DNA of 41,785 nucleotides from JADHUC01 sp964617665. Lineage in GTDB: Bacteria; Planctomycetota; Planctomycetia; Pirellulales; Pirellulaceae. The notes beneath the pieces are model-generated. The model ran no database searches. It had not been told where the DNA came from and saw only the letters and a program-made list of their open reading frames with translations. Where the stretch lies: positions 1 through 41,785 of the forward strand of contig CAZUAH010000063.1 of the NCBI GenBank assembly GCA_964617665.1. The letters run 5' to 3'. A program made the translations under genes and the position numbers. Below are positions 26,401 to 32,623 of the stretch, piece by piece. Position 1 is the first letter of the stretch. Each line of letters begins with the position of its first letter.

Positions 26401-26727
26401 TCGCCGGCAGTGGGTGACGTCGCAGGCAACTCGGCCCAAGAGATTATCCCGGCGACGACTTTGTTGCCACCCGTGGTTTCGCCCGCTGGAAACGTCAAAC
26501 GGCTTGAATTTGAGACGCACCAATCAACACAAGACTTGTCGAAACAAAGCGGTCCTGCTGATTGGGCTGAGCTGGAAACCGACGATGCAGCGCTTGAACG
26601 CGGACGGATACCAGACGCAAGTGCCGGGAATGTCGATCCCGATGAATGGCTCGACGGAGAATTTGGTTTGGCCGAGGTGATTACCGATATTGCCGAGGAT
26701 GTGCTGTCAGCCTGGCAACCCGGTTAA
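17413..26727 (+). CDS. Giant secreted repeat protein: 20 DUF11-like modules, metalloprotease-like domain, dockerin
   Basis: A 3104-residue protein. The N-terminus is Arg-rich, ending RRRLQVEQLEHRLVLA, which matches the planctomycete LEPR-XLL export-type signature. Residues about 36-2654 are 20 modules of 124-150 residues, each with an F/L-x-K-x-F start, a TLTFTIDN-like strand, FTDNLPAGV or FTDDLD, and two cysteines; they resemble DUF11/TIGR01451 Ig-like repeats. A linker domain follows (about 2655-2765). About 2765-2915 carries HELGHVLGFAD (His2877 first), the HExxHxxGxxD zinc motif, and a DLMTQT Met-turn-like segment, as in metzincin/matrixin-type domains. About 2922-2990 is a type I dockerin (NVNNDQGVTPLDALALIDDI, DVSGDKAITAHDVLEVI). 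It is probably a cell-surface or matrix protein; protease activity is unproven. It ends one base before the convergent next gene. Confidence 0.88.
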   Translation: MTIRDSRLRKAWKKRNAFRPHRRRLQVEQLEHRLVLAPVFGKVFLPDTIGPGSVSTLQFNITEDEGSPVTDLVFTDTLPAGVTIASPAMASTNCMDGTVSAPDGGTTISLSGGRLGAFQSCSVTVDVTSSTPGLHTNTSGDLTSSAGNSGTATDDLTVDTDRPGFSKSFAPSSLPMGGRSTLTYTIDNSANASALSSLVFTDNLPLGLEIADPANASTTCGGVDPTLTATTGTSVVSFSSIGALYPGFEVLLAGATCSATVDVTATAAGMLDNVTSELMSNVGSSGKASDTLEVTVTPIALAKSFTDDPVPPGGIVDLEFTITNRERADSATDIAFTDNLDAALSGLTFDSLLSNDCGGSVSGEGTGEIGLTGGTVGPGSSCTISTELSVPPGATPGSYTNTTSAIAATLGGSPVTGNQASDDLFVQPVPLLIKEFLEAGTLAPDPVINAGDDVVMSFTIENTSPWSDATDIEFTDELTSFLPFPVTVALPPTPDPPCGDDSSLALISLGPDRQGLSLTGGSLLPAGITGDSCTFDVTLTTPQGLRAGNYTNTTEEITAIVDDMTVTGQPASDDFTVIAAPTLTMSFADDPVVPGGTATLEFALDYPSDSTVDATDIAFTDDLATVLAGLTANLPVAPDPPCGAGSSLTGSAGDTLLTFQGGTLMPGESCTFGVTVDVPAGAAPGSYGNTTSDVSAMFGGQTATSAPAADDLDIAGLTFTKEFLDDPVFPGETTTLRFTVDNVHPTDDATITFFTDSLSSVLPGLAATGGATVNTCGGSLSGTSSLLYSGGSVLSGQSCAIEVDVLVPASAPNGTFANITSSLAATQGGAPVTIDPATDTLIVNSNVLQLTKEFTDDPVAPGDRVTVDFTLTNLDAEQPASGIGFSDDLDEALAGLTFDSLLLNSCRATVSGGGTTDISVSGGSLAPDGACTIRASLSVPDSAAAGIYPNFTSRVTGTIGDFPVTGDAASDELFVNEFLVFSKSFDGPTTAGGTPVLTFTITNPRADAVADLSFSDNLDDVLSGLVATNLPQADVCGPGSLLSGTSFIALTGGNLLGQGATCSFDVDLLVPGDATVGTFPNITSELFQAGLPVAPPATADLTVEEVEPPPMFDKVFAPEQISVIQASTLTFTIDNSASAVDADSLDFTDNLPAGVVVATPPNATTTCTGGMLTATGGSDVITYTGGSVAEGASCTVQVDVGSSVPGIYDNTTGDLTSSSGNSGSASDTLTVVQPPDFSKTFAPEVIAVVDTSTLTFTIDNSANPIDATSLDFTDNLPAGVVVATSPNASTTCTGGTLTATAGSGVIDYSGGSLTEGASCTVQVDVASSMPFSHDNLTGDLTSSLGNSGQASGTLTVVWPPDFSKSFAPHAIAIGGETTLWFQIDNSANPLAATDIVFTDNLPAGVVVATPPNASSTCGGILTADAGTSVITFGGGAAPAESRCEVQVDVTSFAPGHYVNTSGNLTSSLGAGGAAASVLVVVAPLEFSKSFTPNTIDIGGLSALSFTIDNTVNSLAVDGLDFTDNLPAGVVVADPPNATTDCSGGTLTAASGSGVITYTGGTVDARSICTVDVDVTSDAAGTHENTTGDLTSSAGVSGTASDTLTVIAETNFNKLFAPENIGPGSVSTLIFTIDNSENEEPVDGLDFTDNLPAGVTIASPANAVSTCDGILSAPDGGGTISFNDGDVGAERACMITVDVTSSILGTHTNVTGDLTSSVGNLGSASADLTVDANLPGFTKSFSPDSISRGGRSTLIFTIDNTANSSAAVNLDFTDNLPSGIVVADPPNAQTDCTGGVLVATGGSNVITYGPDYFGDASVSAESSCAVSVDVIGSSVGLLGNTTGELTSGEEPVSSGKASDTLEVTVDPISLVKSFTDDPVAPGGTVTAEFTITNFDRGNGATDIAFTDNLDATLSGLVATGLPANDICGAGSVLSGTSVLTFSGGNLPAGGSCTFSAPLQVPVGASPGIYPNTTSEITADAGGMTVTGGPATDDLFVRTAPGLVKYFIDDAVGAGGTTDLQFIIRNTSTNSDATDIAFTDDLDWVLSGLVAIGLPAADICGAGSTLTGDSVLTFSGGNLPPGGECTFPVNLDVPVGAPGGEFVNTTSEITAIVDDETLTGDAASDSLIVVSAPRLTKSFTNDPVAPGDIATLEFTLTYGEEAAADATGITFTDNLDDVVSGLVATGLPAADVCGAGSVLSGTSSLTLANGSLAPGESCTFNVPLQVPETALPGNHANTTSNVTATIAGLTATGLPADDDLIVSPVTFTKSFIDDPAIPGGTVTLQFSLDNASQTSDVWDIEFEDDLDATLAGLVASGLPMADFCGEGSLIAGTSSLVFTGGNLGPEESCTFDVTLDVPAGAASGTYRNTTSDGVATIDDTRIDLEPATDALTVSVDQLLLSKFFTDDPVSPGAEVTLEFELTNLNESQGATSISFTDDLDTALSGLVAVGLPASDVCGAGSTLSGTSVLTLSGGNLGPDASCTFNATLHVPTMVAPGTATNWTSQVMGTMGGLEVTGQPARDDLQVVLTEFTKVFDDETPPGGTPTLTFTIENLDTTAGVSDIAFSDDLDSVLSGLVATGLPAADVCGAGSVLSGTSILTMTGGGLGPGASCTIDVPLQVPTTASPGDYINTTSDLFAGGVPVGVPASDTLVVTGLGLTGGPLTPGPNLFPIAGGTPDGISILVQGTQPGSQVLTVQGIQLTTAFADPVVIAFAEADANGVATPVPHIPASQIGQTLSFQAFQILPTVLQSGVLSLVVTAGPMLAESGEGPGAAPVARDVLPPLIDEAIQRWESTGLTPEQADRIRSAEFQLVDLPDGLLGDTFEGTVSIDVTAAGYGWFVDSTPVDDSEFHYFIGGDEVRAVGGIAAAQMDLLTVVMHELGHVLGFADLSNSVVPYDLMTQTLATSARRIPDGSNPSWHNPVRPENVNNDQGVTPLDALALIDDINKHGIRSLPQSPEGTNLSPPYLDVSGDKAITAHDVLEVITYLQRQTLAKEGESPAVGDVAGNSAQEIIPATTLLPPVVSPAGNVKRLEFETHQSTQDLSKQSGPADWAELETDDAALERGRIPDASAGNVDPDEWLDGEFGLAEVITDIAEDVLSAWQPG
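17518..20736 (+). repeat. DUF11-like modules 1-8 (first ordered block)
   Basis: Module starts near 17518, 17890, 18307, 18697, 19150, 19558, 19951 and 20344. Modules 1 and 2 are of the FAP..I/DNLPAGV kind, 3-7 of the F(T)DDPV.PGG kind, and module 8 is short-headed (FDGPTTAGGTP). This order recurs in modules 13-20. Confidence 0.8.
20737..22233 (+). repeat. DUF11-like modules 9-12 (local tandem amplification)
   Basis: Four very similar modules start near 20737, 21112, 21487 and 21859, a period of 372-375 bp. They share FSKxFAPxxI, FTDNLPAGVVVA and GDLTSSxGNSG-type text. They look like a more recent tandem amplification between the two eight-module blocks. Confidence 0.8.
22234..25374 (+). repeat. 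DUF11-like modules 13-20 (second ordered block)
   Basis: Module starts near 22234, 22609, 23011, 23404, 23803, 24196, 24595 and 24988. Each pairs in order with modules 1-8: 13 with 1 (GPGSVSTL, AGVTIASPA, SAPDGG), 14 with 2 (GGRSTL, then SSGKASDTLEVTV), 17 with 5 (ATLEF, Tyr in place of Asn), 20 with 8 (GGTPxLTFTI and a shortened end). Confidence 0.8.
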
Positions 26728-26728
26728 G

Positions 26729-27682
26729 TTATCGTGGCGGTCGCGTCGTTTGGCCACGACGGGCTTCGCTGACGCCGCCTAACGCCGAGGGCGCGAAGTC
26801 TTGCGATCCCGGCGGTGCTTCGTATTTCTCGACGACCTTCTTCCACCCGAACGGTACCTTTGGCTCGTAGAACTTCGACTTCCAGGGCTGCAGCTGATCC
26901 AGCAGCATATTCCAATTCGTTTTGCGGTTCTCGAACGTGAACGTTGTGCGAGCCGGGTGAGTGCGCGCATTGAAATTGCGATCGAAGATCACAAGTCCCT
27001 GGGGAAGGAAGTCCTTTTGGGCGATGATTACGTGCACCATCGAGAAATTGACGGCGTCTTTCCGCGTCTTGGGTATTGCTTCCAGCAGGTATTCCTTCGC
27101 GCCTTCCGGTACCGGCTTTCGGCGAATCCAGTAGCGCTGTTTGATCTTTTGTACATCAGCTTGAAATAAGAACGGTAGGGGACCATCAGAAATCGCTCTG
27201 CCTCGCATATGTGGCGGCAATTCGCGCTGAATCATCTGTTTCGCTTTGGGATCGCGTTCCCAAATGTAGTGGCCGTCACAAATCCAGTGTTCAGTCGATT
27301 CGCCATCACGTTTCACGTACTTCGCCTCTTCGCCAGGGGTAACAGAAGCCTTGTAGTCCCACATTTCGGTGACCTTGAACATGCCCTTGTCAGGCGCCTC
27401 GTAGTTGATTTCACCCCTGCTGAACGTCTTGAAATCGTCCCCCGGCGGGCCAAAGACAGGATCGTACTCCCATCTCTGAAACTCACACCGATATCGCTGC
27501 ACGCCCTTGCTGTGCTGCTCCCAGAAGTTCAGTACATCGTCCACGGCCTTCTGCTCTTGCGCATTTAGCGTGAACGGTGGCTGAACGGTGGCATGGGGCC
27601 CGCGATTCTGCGATTGAGCCGAGCAAAAGCCGTTTGAAAAAGTCGCTGCTAAGACAATGCTTGGGAGTAGGAACCGCTTCAT
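26729..27682 (-). CDS. TIGR03009-type planctomycete secreted protein
   Basis: A 317-residue protein with a signal peptide (MKRFLLPSIVLAATFSNGF, cut near CSAQ). The body matches the planctomycete-specific TIGR03009-type domain: LNAQEQKAVDDVLNFWEQ, RYRCEFQRWEYDPVF, EHWICDGHYIWERDPKAKQM, LPFLFQAD, YWIRRK, and a C-terminal TTFTFENRKTNWN and EPKVPFGWKKVVE. The fold is thought to be LolA/LolB-like, so a periplasmic lipid or lipoprotein-handling role is possible but unproven. An AAGGAAAGG site precedes the ATG. Its stop lies one base from the giant gene's stop, so the two genes converge tail to tail with no room for a separate terminator. Confidence 0.8.
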   Translation of the reverse strand: MKRFLLPSIVLAATFSNGFCSAQSQNRGPHATVQPPFTLNAQEQKAVDDVLNFWEQHSKGVQRYRCEFQRWEYDPVFGPPGDDFKTFSRGEINYEAPDKGMFKVTEMWDYKASVTPGEEAKYVKRDGESTEHWICDGHYIWERDPKAKQMIQRELPPHMRGRAISDGPLPFLFQADVQKIKQRYWIRRKPVPEGAKEYLLEAIPKTRKDAVNFSMVHVIIAQKDFLPQGLVIFDRNFNARTHPARTTFTFENRKTNWNMLLDQLQPWKSKFYEPKVPFGWKKVVEKYEAPPGSQDFAPSALGGVSEARRGQTTRPPR

Positions 27683-27879
27683 GACAGATCGCCTTTCCTT
27701 GGGATATTGGCCGGCGCGGTCGTGCGCGCACGCTTCCTTGTCTTATGCGGAGGAGATTCTATCACGATCAGCGATAGCACCCTAGATTGATTTTCGCGCG
27801 GGTGTGGCCAAACGAGCCAATGACAGAGTACCGAACGGACGGACCGCTAGCACTCGTGAAAGGGTGAGAATCTTGCCGA

Positions 27880-28812
27880 TCATTCCGTGACCGGCAATTG
27901 CTTTCGCACGAATTGAATGCGTGGGTCGCTGACGGCGTTACTGGCCTTGAAAGTCGGCGCCACGTACCGCTTGCGGTGGCCCGCTACGCGAAAGTCATCT
28001 CCCTTCTGGAGAATCGGCCGCGTCTCTTGCATCTCGCCGAAGGCGAAGGCGCGTGCGCCGGCAACTTGGCAGGGGAACCAATGGCCCTGGTTTTTCCCGT
28101 CTTCTAGGTAGAACTCGGGATAACAGTGGCCAGGTACCCACACGGATCGAGCTGGAATCCGGTTGGCTCGGCAGAGGGCGATGAATAGCGACGTCAATTC
28201 TTCGCAATCGCCATGGCCGACTTTCAGCGCCTTCAGGGCGCCCTGCAAGTCGGTGTCGAACTTGTATTTGATGTTCGCTTGGACCCAGTCGTAGATCGCC
28301 TCGGCCTTCTCCCAGTCCGTCGCATGCCCTTGTACGACTTCCTCGGCCAGACGCACGATTTCCCGATTCGTGGTTTCGATTTGTGGGCTGGTTCCAAGGA
28401 ATTGCCGCAATTGCCGGGGAGGCTGCACGGGCGCCTTCAGGCCGGCGACCTGCGCGGGCGCATGTATCGAACCCTTGACGACTTCCAACGTGAGGAGGGC
28501 TTTGGCCGTCTGGCCTGCGTTCAGACGCGGGATTCTGATCTCCATCTGCGTGACGCCACCGTTGATCTGCTTGTATCGGATCGTCACATCCCGCGAGACG
28601 TCTTCGTTGATAAGCTTCACTTTCTGTTCCGGCCATGGAACGGGGACGGGAACTGTGGCAGTGATGCCTGTGATGGCTCCCATTGCCTCGACCGTCATCC
28701 CGACCTGCCACTGCTGTGGTTTGGCGTCGTCGAAACTGATCGTCTGACCAAGGACGACCGCTGGCACGCAAACGGCCAGCAATAGGAAAACGGAATAGCG
28801 AAAGAGACGCAT
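27880..28812 (-). CDS. Transglutaminase-like protein, triad present
   Basis: A 310-residue exported protein (signal peptide MRLFRYSVFLLLAVCVPAVV, cut near LGQ). An N-terminal beta-rich domain (about 30-130) precedes a transglutaminase-like papain-fold domain with nucleophile Cys203 (GHGDCEELTSLF), His229 (VWVPGHCYPEFY) and a following Asp (YLEDGK, near 238). It should act in the periplasm, possibly as a protease or amide-bond enzyme; the substrate is unknown. It lies 54 bp downstream of a close paralogue and is probably co-transcribed with it. GGAG eight bases upstream supports the start. Confidence 0.82.
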   Translation of the reverse strand: MRLFRYSVFLLLAVCVPAVVLGQTISFDDAKPQQWQVGMTVEAMGAITGITATVPVPVPWPEQKVKLINEDVSRDVTIRYKQINGGVTQMEIRIPRLNAGQTAKALLTLEVVKGSIHAPAQVAGLKAPVQPPRQLRQFLGTSPQIETTNREIVRLAEEVVQGHATDWEKAEAIYDWVQANIKYKFDTDLQGALKALKVGHGDCEELTSLFIALCRANRIPARSVWVPGHCYPEFYLEDGKNQGHWFPCQVAGARAFAFGEMQETRPILQKGDDFRVAGHRKRYVAPTFKASNAVSDPRIQFVRKQLPVTE

Positions 28813-28866
28813 GAAGTCAGCTCCAGCGAAGGGTGTCTGAGGACGATACCCTAATGCTATTCTACC

Positions 28867-29817
28867 CTAGTTGGCCGGCAAGAGCTTGCGCACAAATTTC
28901 GCCTGAGGCTGACCGTTACCACGGCCAGTCAGAAATTCGGCCACAAACCGTTGCGGCGTGGGGTTTTCGGGAACCTTGATATTCTCGCCCTTTTGCAGAA
29001 TTGGCCGGTGGTCGGGCATGCTGCCAAAGTCGCGTGTACCGGCCACCTGGCAAGGGAACCAGTGGCCTTTGCCTTGCTCGTCCATCAAATAGAACTCGGG
29101 ATAGCAATGATCCGGCACCCACACGGTTCGCGCCGGAACCTTGTGGGCTCGGCAAAGTGCGATGAACAACGAGGTCAAATCGTGCTTGTTACCGGTGTTG
29201 TCTCGCAGCGCGGCCACCGCGCCTTTGTCTTGTCCGTTTTGATACTTCACATTGTCGCGTACCCAGTCGTAGATCGCTTCGACCTGCTGCCAAGCGGTGT
29301 GGTCGTCGTTCACGAGTTCCTTCACCTTGGATCGAATCGACGAATGGCGAACATCGATTTGCGGGCTTGCTGCCAAGTAAATTCGCACCTCACGCGGAGC
29401 GTTCTTAGGGATGACGAACCGTTCAGGGTTGTTGGGTGCCAACACCGAGTTCTTGGTCACCTCGAAAGTGATCAGCACGTTTGCTGTTTGGCCGGCAGGC
29501 AATTGGCGGATCGAAAACACCATCTGCCTGACATCGCTCGTGTTTCGGTAGTTGACTCGGTCGACGTATTGCGAGACGTCCTCATCGACGATCCTCACCT
29601 GTTGCTCCGGCCATTCCGTTGGCACCGAGGCAGTTCCGATCAAGCCCCAACATGGGCCACCGACGGCCTGGATAGTCGCGCCTACTTGCCAGCGTTGCGT
29701 CAACTCCTTGTCCGGCCGAACCGCTTGCGGGACCTTTCGCCGTCCGAATTGAGCGGAGGCCGAACTGGTGACCAGCAGCATCAGGAGGAACATCGGAACA
29801 AAAGACGATCTGCGCAT
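28867..29817 (-). CDS. Transglutaminase-like paralogue lacking the catalytic Cys
   Basis: A 316-residue exported protein, colinear with the downstream paralogue. Shared blocks: RWQVGATIQAV, PTEWPEQQVRIVDEDVS, AGQTANVLITFEV, EAIYDWVRDNVKY, LTSLFIALCRA, HCYPEFYL and GHWFPCQVAG. Where the paralogue has GDCEEL, this protein has GNKHDL, so the nucleophile Cys is Lys211; the His (HCYPEFY) is kept. It is therefore probably inactive as a transglutaminase or protease and may bind a ligand or partner. ATG 29817 is chosen because AAGGAGG lies seven bases before it; an in-frame TTG two codons upstream is less likely. Confidence 0.82.
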   Translation of the reverse strand: MRRSSFVPMFLLMLLVTSSASAQFGRRKVPQAVRPDKELTQRWQVGATIQAVGGPCWGLIGTASVPTEWPEQQVRIVDEDVSQYVDRVNYRNTSDVRQMVFSIRQLPAGQTANVLITFEVTKNSVLAPNNPERFVIPKNAPREVRIYLAASPQIDVRHSSIRSKVKELVNDDHTAWQQVEAIYDWVRDNVKYQNGQDKGAVAALRDNTGNKHDLTSLFIALCRAHKVPARTVWVPDHCYPEFYLMDEQGKGHWFPCQVAGTRDFGSMPDHRPILQKGENIKVPENPTPQRFVAEFLTGRGNGQPQAKFVRKLLPAN

Positions 29818-29956
29818 GGTCAAGCCTCCTTCGTACGGAGCATTCGGCAGGACGGAGCAGAGCCGGGATGCGTATTCGAGCGCACGCCCTAGCCTCCCCT
29901 CGTAGCATAGTTGCGATTCGCACAGGCTGTCAAATAGACCTGCAGGCTACGGCCAA

Positions 29957-30229
29957 CTACGCGTCCGCGGGGGTATTCCTTGGCTTGGCAGGCGCTTCCG
30001 TCGGCACAGGGGGCAGGTTTTCTGGCGCGACCGGCACCCATTCCGAACTGGTGTCGCCGTAATACGTCTCGTATTCGTCGTGCGAGTCGCAGCACTCTTC
30101 CTGAACTTCCGGTGCGCGGTAGAACAAGCCACGGCCAAGGCAGCAATTCCACCCAGGCCATCCACGACCACAGCCAGCAAAGGTGGCTGTCAGGAGGCCG
30201 ACGCTCATCAAAAAGTAGACCTTCTTCAT
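29957..30229 (-). CDS. Small lipoprotein, unknown function
   Basis: A 90-residue protein with a lipoprotein signal (MKKVYFLMSVGLLTATFAGC, lipobox FAGC). The mature part has several cysteines early (CGRG, NCC, ECC), an acidic stretch (DSHDEYETYYGD) and a Pro-rich tail (PVAPENLPPVPTEAP). ATG 30229 is preferred over ATG 30238 because GGAG lies nine bases before it. I do not recognise the family. It lies upstream of the transglutaminase-like pair, with about 140 bp between. Confidence 0.65.
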   Translation of the reverse strand: MKKVYFLMSVGLLTATFAGCGRGWPGWNCCLGRGLFYRAPEVQEECCDSHDEYETYYGDTSSEWVPVAPENLPPVPTEAPAKPRNTPADA

Positions 30230-30314
30230 GATAGACATCTCCGTTGGTGCGAAGTATCAACCTGCGGCCCTGGACCCAGAGCCAGACAACTCTACATTGC
30301 CGCGGAAGATGTGC

Positions 30315-30333
30315 AAACGAAACCGTTTCGTTT
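30315..30333. promoter_or_regulatory. Perfect palindrome between divergent genes
   Basis: AAACGAAAC (30315-30323) and GTTTCGTTT (30325-30333) form a 9-bp perfect inverted repeat around one base, followed by more T residues. It could be an intrinsic terminator by shape, but it sits between two divergent genes (starts 30229 minus and 30446 plus), where an operator is also possible. Confidence 0.35.
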
Positions 30334-30445
30334 TTTCTAACCCGTGTAGCCTTTTTTAAACACCGGTTCGGAACGCGAGCTAGAATAACTCTATTGATGG
30401 CTTGACTGGCAACATTTGAAGGTTCCATAGGACTTCGAGACGGCG

Positions 30446-31438
30446 ATGAGACTTCGATACACGCTGTTGCTTTTTCCGCTTATTTCCGTGGGTCATCCGC
30501 TCGCGCCGGCTTATGCAAACGACGCAGCGAGCGAGCTGGAGCCACAGGCATCCAGCCCGGGTGATGAATCCATTGAGAGGACTCAGGACTCGCTATGGTT
30601 GGTCAGCACCAGGCACCTGGGTTATCCGGGCCAATACAATCAGGACAAACTGAACTTCCGCGTAATGCGGTACGATTCGACGGAAGGTTGGATGGACTCG
30701 GAACTGGATTCTCTTCTGGGCACGGATGATCCCGATAACGTCACGGCAGTCTATGTCCACGGAAACCGCGTCGACTGGGGCCAATCCCTACAGCGAGGCA
30801 TGTTGGCTTATCGTTCGTTGATCCGCGGCGTGGAAGATCCCACACCGATCCGCTTTGTCATCTGGTCTTGGCCCAGTGCGAAAATCTGCGGCCCGTTGCG
30901 CGACGTGAGGTCCAAGGCGGCGCGTTCGGATTACGACAGCTACTACTTCGGCGTATTCTTGTCTCGCCTGGATCCGCAGACACGGGTAGGGTTGTATGGA
31001 TTCAGCTACGGCGGCCGTGTCATCTCCGGTGCGCTACATCTGCTTGGCGGCGGAGAGATGTTCGGCTTGACCGTGCCCACAGTCGAGGCGGAGCAGGAAC
31101 GAACCGTCCGCGCTGTGCTAATGGGCGCAGCCATGCACAACTACTGGTTGCTGCCCGGATACCGTCATGGCAAGGCCGTTTCGCAGGTGGATCGTATGCT
31201 TGTGCAATACAATCCTTGTGATCGCATCCTGCGTATGTATCGGTTCGTCGATCGCCGTTCCCGTCCGCAGGCATTGGGATACTCGGCGCTTCCACGGTTG
31301 TCGGAATTGGGTGAGGATGCGTCGCGGATCGAGCAGCAAGACGTCTGCCCTCAAATCGGCAACAATCACGATATGCGAGCATACTTCGCTTCGCCTGCGG
31401 TCATGGACGAGTTGCGACCGTGCATACTGTGGCAGTAA
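30446..31438 (+). CDS. Alpha/beta-hydrolase-like secreted protein
   Basis: A 330-residue protein with a signal peptide (MRLRYTLLLFPLISVGH, cut near AYA). The alpha/beta-hydrolase signs are AVYVHGNRVD (the oxyanion-strand His-Gly), VIWSWPS, and the nucleophile elbow GLYGFSYGGR with Ser187. A plausible late catalytic His lies in NNHDMRAYF near the C-terminus. It probably hydrolyses an ester or similar substrate outside the cytoplasm; the substrate is unknown. It is transcribed away from the small lipoprotein gene. Confidence 0.7.
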   Translation: MRLRYTLLLFPLISVGHPLAPAYANDAASELEPQASSPGDESIERTQDSLWLVSTRHLGYPGQYNQDKLNFRVMRYDSTEGWMDSELDSLLGTDDPDNVTAVYVHGNRVDWGQSLQRGMLAYRSLIRGVEDPTPIRFVIWSWPSAKICGPLRDVRSKAARSDYDSYYFGVFLSRLDPQTRVGLYGFSYGGRVISGALHLLGGGEMFGLTVPTVEAEQERTVRAVLMGAAMHNYWLLPGYRHGKAVSQVDRMLVQYNPCDRILRMYRFVDRRSRPQALGYSALPRLSELGEDASRIEQQDVCPQIGNNHDMRAYFASPAVMDELRPCILWQ

Positions 31439-31532
31439 CGCACCGTCATTGTGGCACGCCCGCATCTCCGGATAGAATGCCATCAATGCGTACTTGACGA
31501 CTACGAAGGCAGCAACGGGAGAATACCCTACT

Positions 31533-31589
31533 CGTAGGACGGGACCATTGTCCCGTCCAGTTCGCTCGGGACAATGGTCCCAAGCTACG
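31533..31589. repeat. Interspersed inverted repeat GGGACCATTGTCCC
   Basis: Inverted repeat 31533-31555 / 31567-31589 (20 of 23 positions pair), with a perfect 15-bp core 31541-31555 / 31567-31581. Each arm is itself nearly palindromic. It lies before the class IV aminotransferase gene and contains an in-frame ATG (31574) that I therefore do not take as the start. Confidence 0.7.
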
Positions 31590-31654
31590 ACATTGGTAGA
31601 TTTGTTTCCTCCTACTGCCTAGTTTCCATTGATGACGTCTGGATTTCCTGCCAC

Positions 31655-32581
31655 GTGCCCACGCCTTTTGCCTTTCTGAACGGTCAACTGATTCCTGCAG
31701 CGCAAGCCACGCTCCAGGTCTACGACGCCGGTTTTGTCCTGGGGGTGACCGTGGCCGAGCAAGTGCGCACGTTTGCGGGGCATCTTTTCCGGCTCGAGCA
31801 GCATTTGAAGCGTCTGGCACATTCGCTGGCCATCATCGACGTCGATCCTGGAATCAGTATGTCGGAATTGGAGAAGGCGGCCGTCAAGCTGGCAAAACGG
31901 AATCATGCCTTGATGGACGAAGGCGACGATTTGGGACTGTCGATCTTCGTCACGCCAGGCCCGTATTCGACCATGGCTGCCGTCGCAGACGAGGCAGGCA
32001 CGACTGGGCCGACGGTTTGCATGCACACCTATCCACTGCCGTTCCAATTGTGGGCGGACAAATACGAATCCGGACAGTCGCTGGTCATCAGCGATATCAA
32101 ACAAGTGCCTGCCACGTGCTGGCCGTCCGAGTTGAAATGCCGCAGTCGTATGCACTACTACCTTGCCGACAGCAAAGCAAGACAGGTGCAACCGGACGCC
32201 CGAGCATTGCTGTTGGACTGCGATGGCTTTGTACTAGAGGCCTCCACCGCCAACATCGTGATCTACGATCGCGACGAAGGAATTGTCTCGCCGCCCAAAG
32301 AGAAGATCCTCCCGGGAGTGAGCGTCGCTACGGTCACCGATCTGGCAGCGGAACTGGGAATACCGTTTCTACATCGAAGTCTCGCGGTTGACGATGTACT
32401 TCACGCCGACGAGGTCATGTTGTGCAGCACCAGCCCCTGTGTCTGGCCAGTCCTAGACGTGGACGGCCGCGTGATTGGAGAAGGCCGGCCAGGCGAGATA
32501 TTCGAGAGCCTGCTGGCCGCATGGAGCGACTTAGTGAATATGGACATCAAAACGCAAGCGAGACGATTCGCGACGCGGTAG
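31655..32581 (+). CDS. Class IV (branched-chain/D-amino-acid type) aminotransferase
   Basis: A PLP enzyme of the fold-type IV group (IlvE, D-alanine aminotransferase, aminodeoxychorismate lyase). Typical features: FAFLNGQLIP at the N-terminus, QVYDAGFVLGVTVAEQVRTF, HLFRLEQHLKRL, PLP-binding Lys161 (SELKCRSRMHYY), a Glu in LEASTANIVIY, and LCSTSPCVWPV. Which amino or keto acid it uses cannot be told by eye. The frame is open to ATG 31574, but that ATG is inside an inverted repeat; GTG 31655 gives 308 residues, close to family length. No strong ribosome binding site is seen at either place. It is convergent with the GspF-like gene. Confidence 0.85.
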   Translation: MPTPFAFLNGQLIPAAQATLQVYDAGFVLGVTVAEQVRTFAGHLFRLEQHLKRLAHSLAIIDVDPGISMSELEKAAVKLAKRNHALMDEGDDLGLSIFVTPGPYSTMAAVADEAGTTGPTVCMHTYPLPFQLWADKYESGQSLVISDIKQVPATCWPSELKCRSRMHYYLADSKARQVQPDARALLLDCDGFVLEASTANIVIYDRDEGIVSPPKEKILPGVSVATVTDLAAELGIPFLHRSLAVDDVLHADEVMLCSTSPCVWPVLDVDGRVIGEGRPGEIFESLLAAWSDLVNMDIKTQARRFATR

Positions 32582-32623
32582 TTTGAGAATTTGGCGGTCT
32601 GAGTGCCTTCGCCTGACACTGCT

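Noticed and set aside
31574..31654. N-terminal 27 residues of the class IV aminotransferase from ATG 31574
   Set aside because: The ATG is inside a dispersed inverted repeat and the residues do not resemble the family N-terminus.
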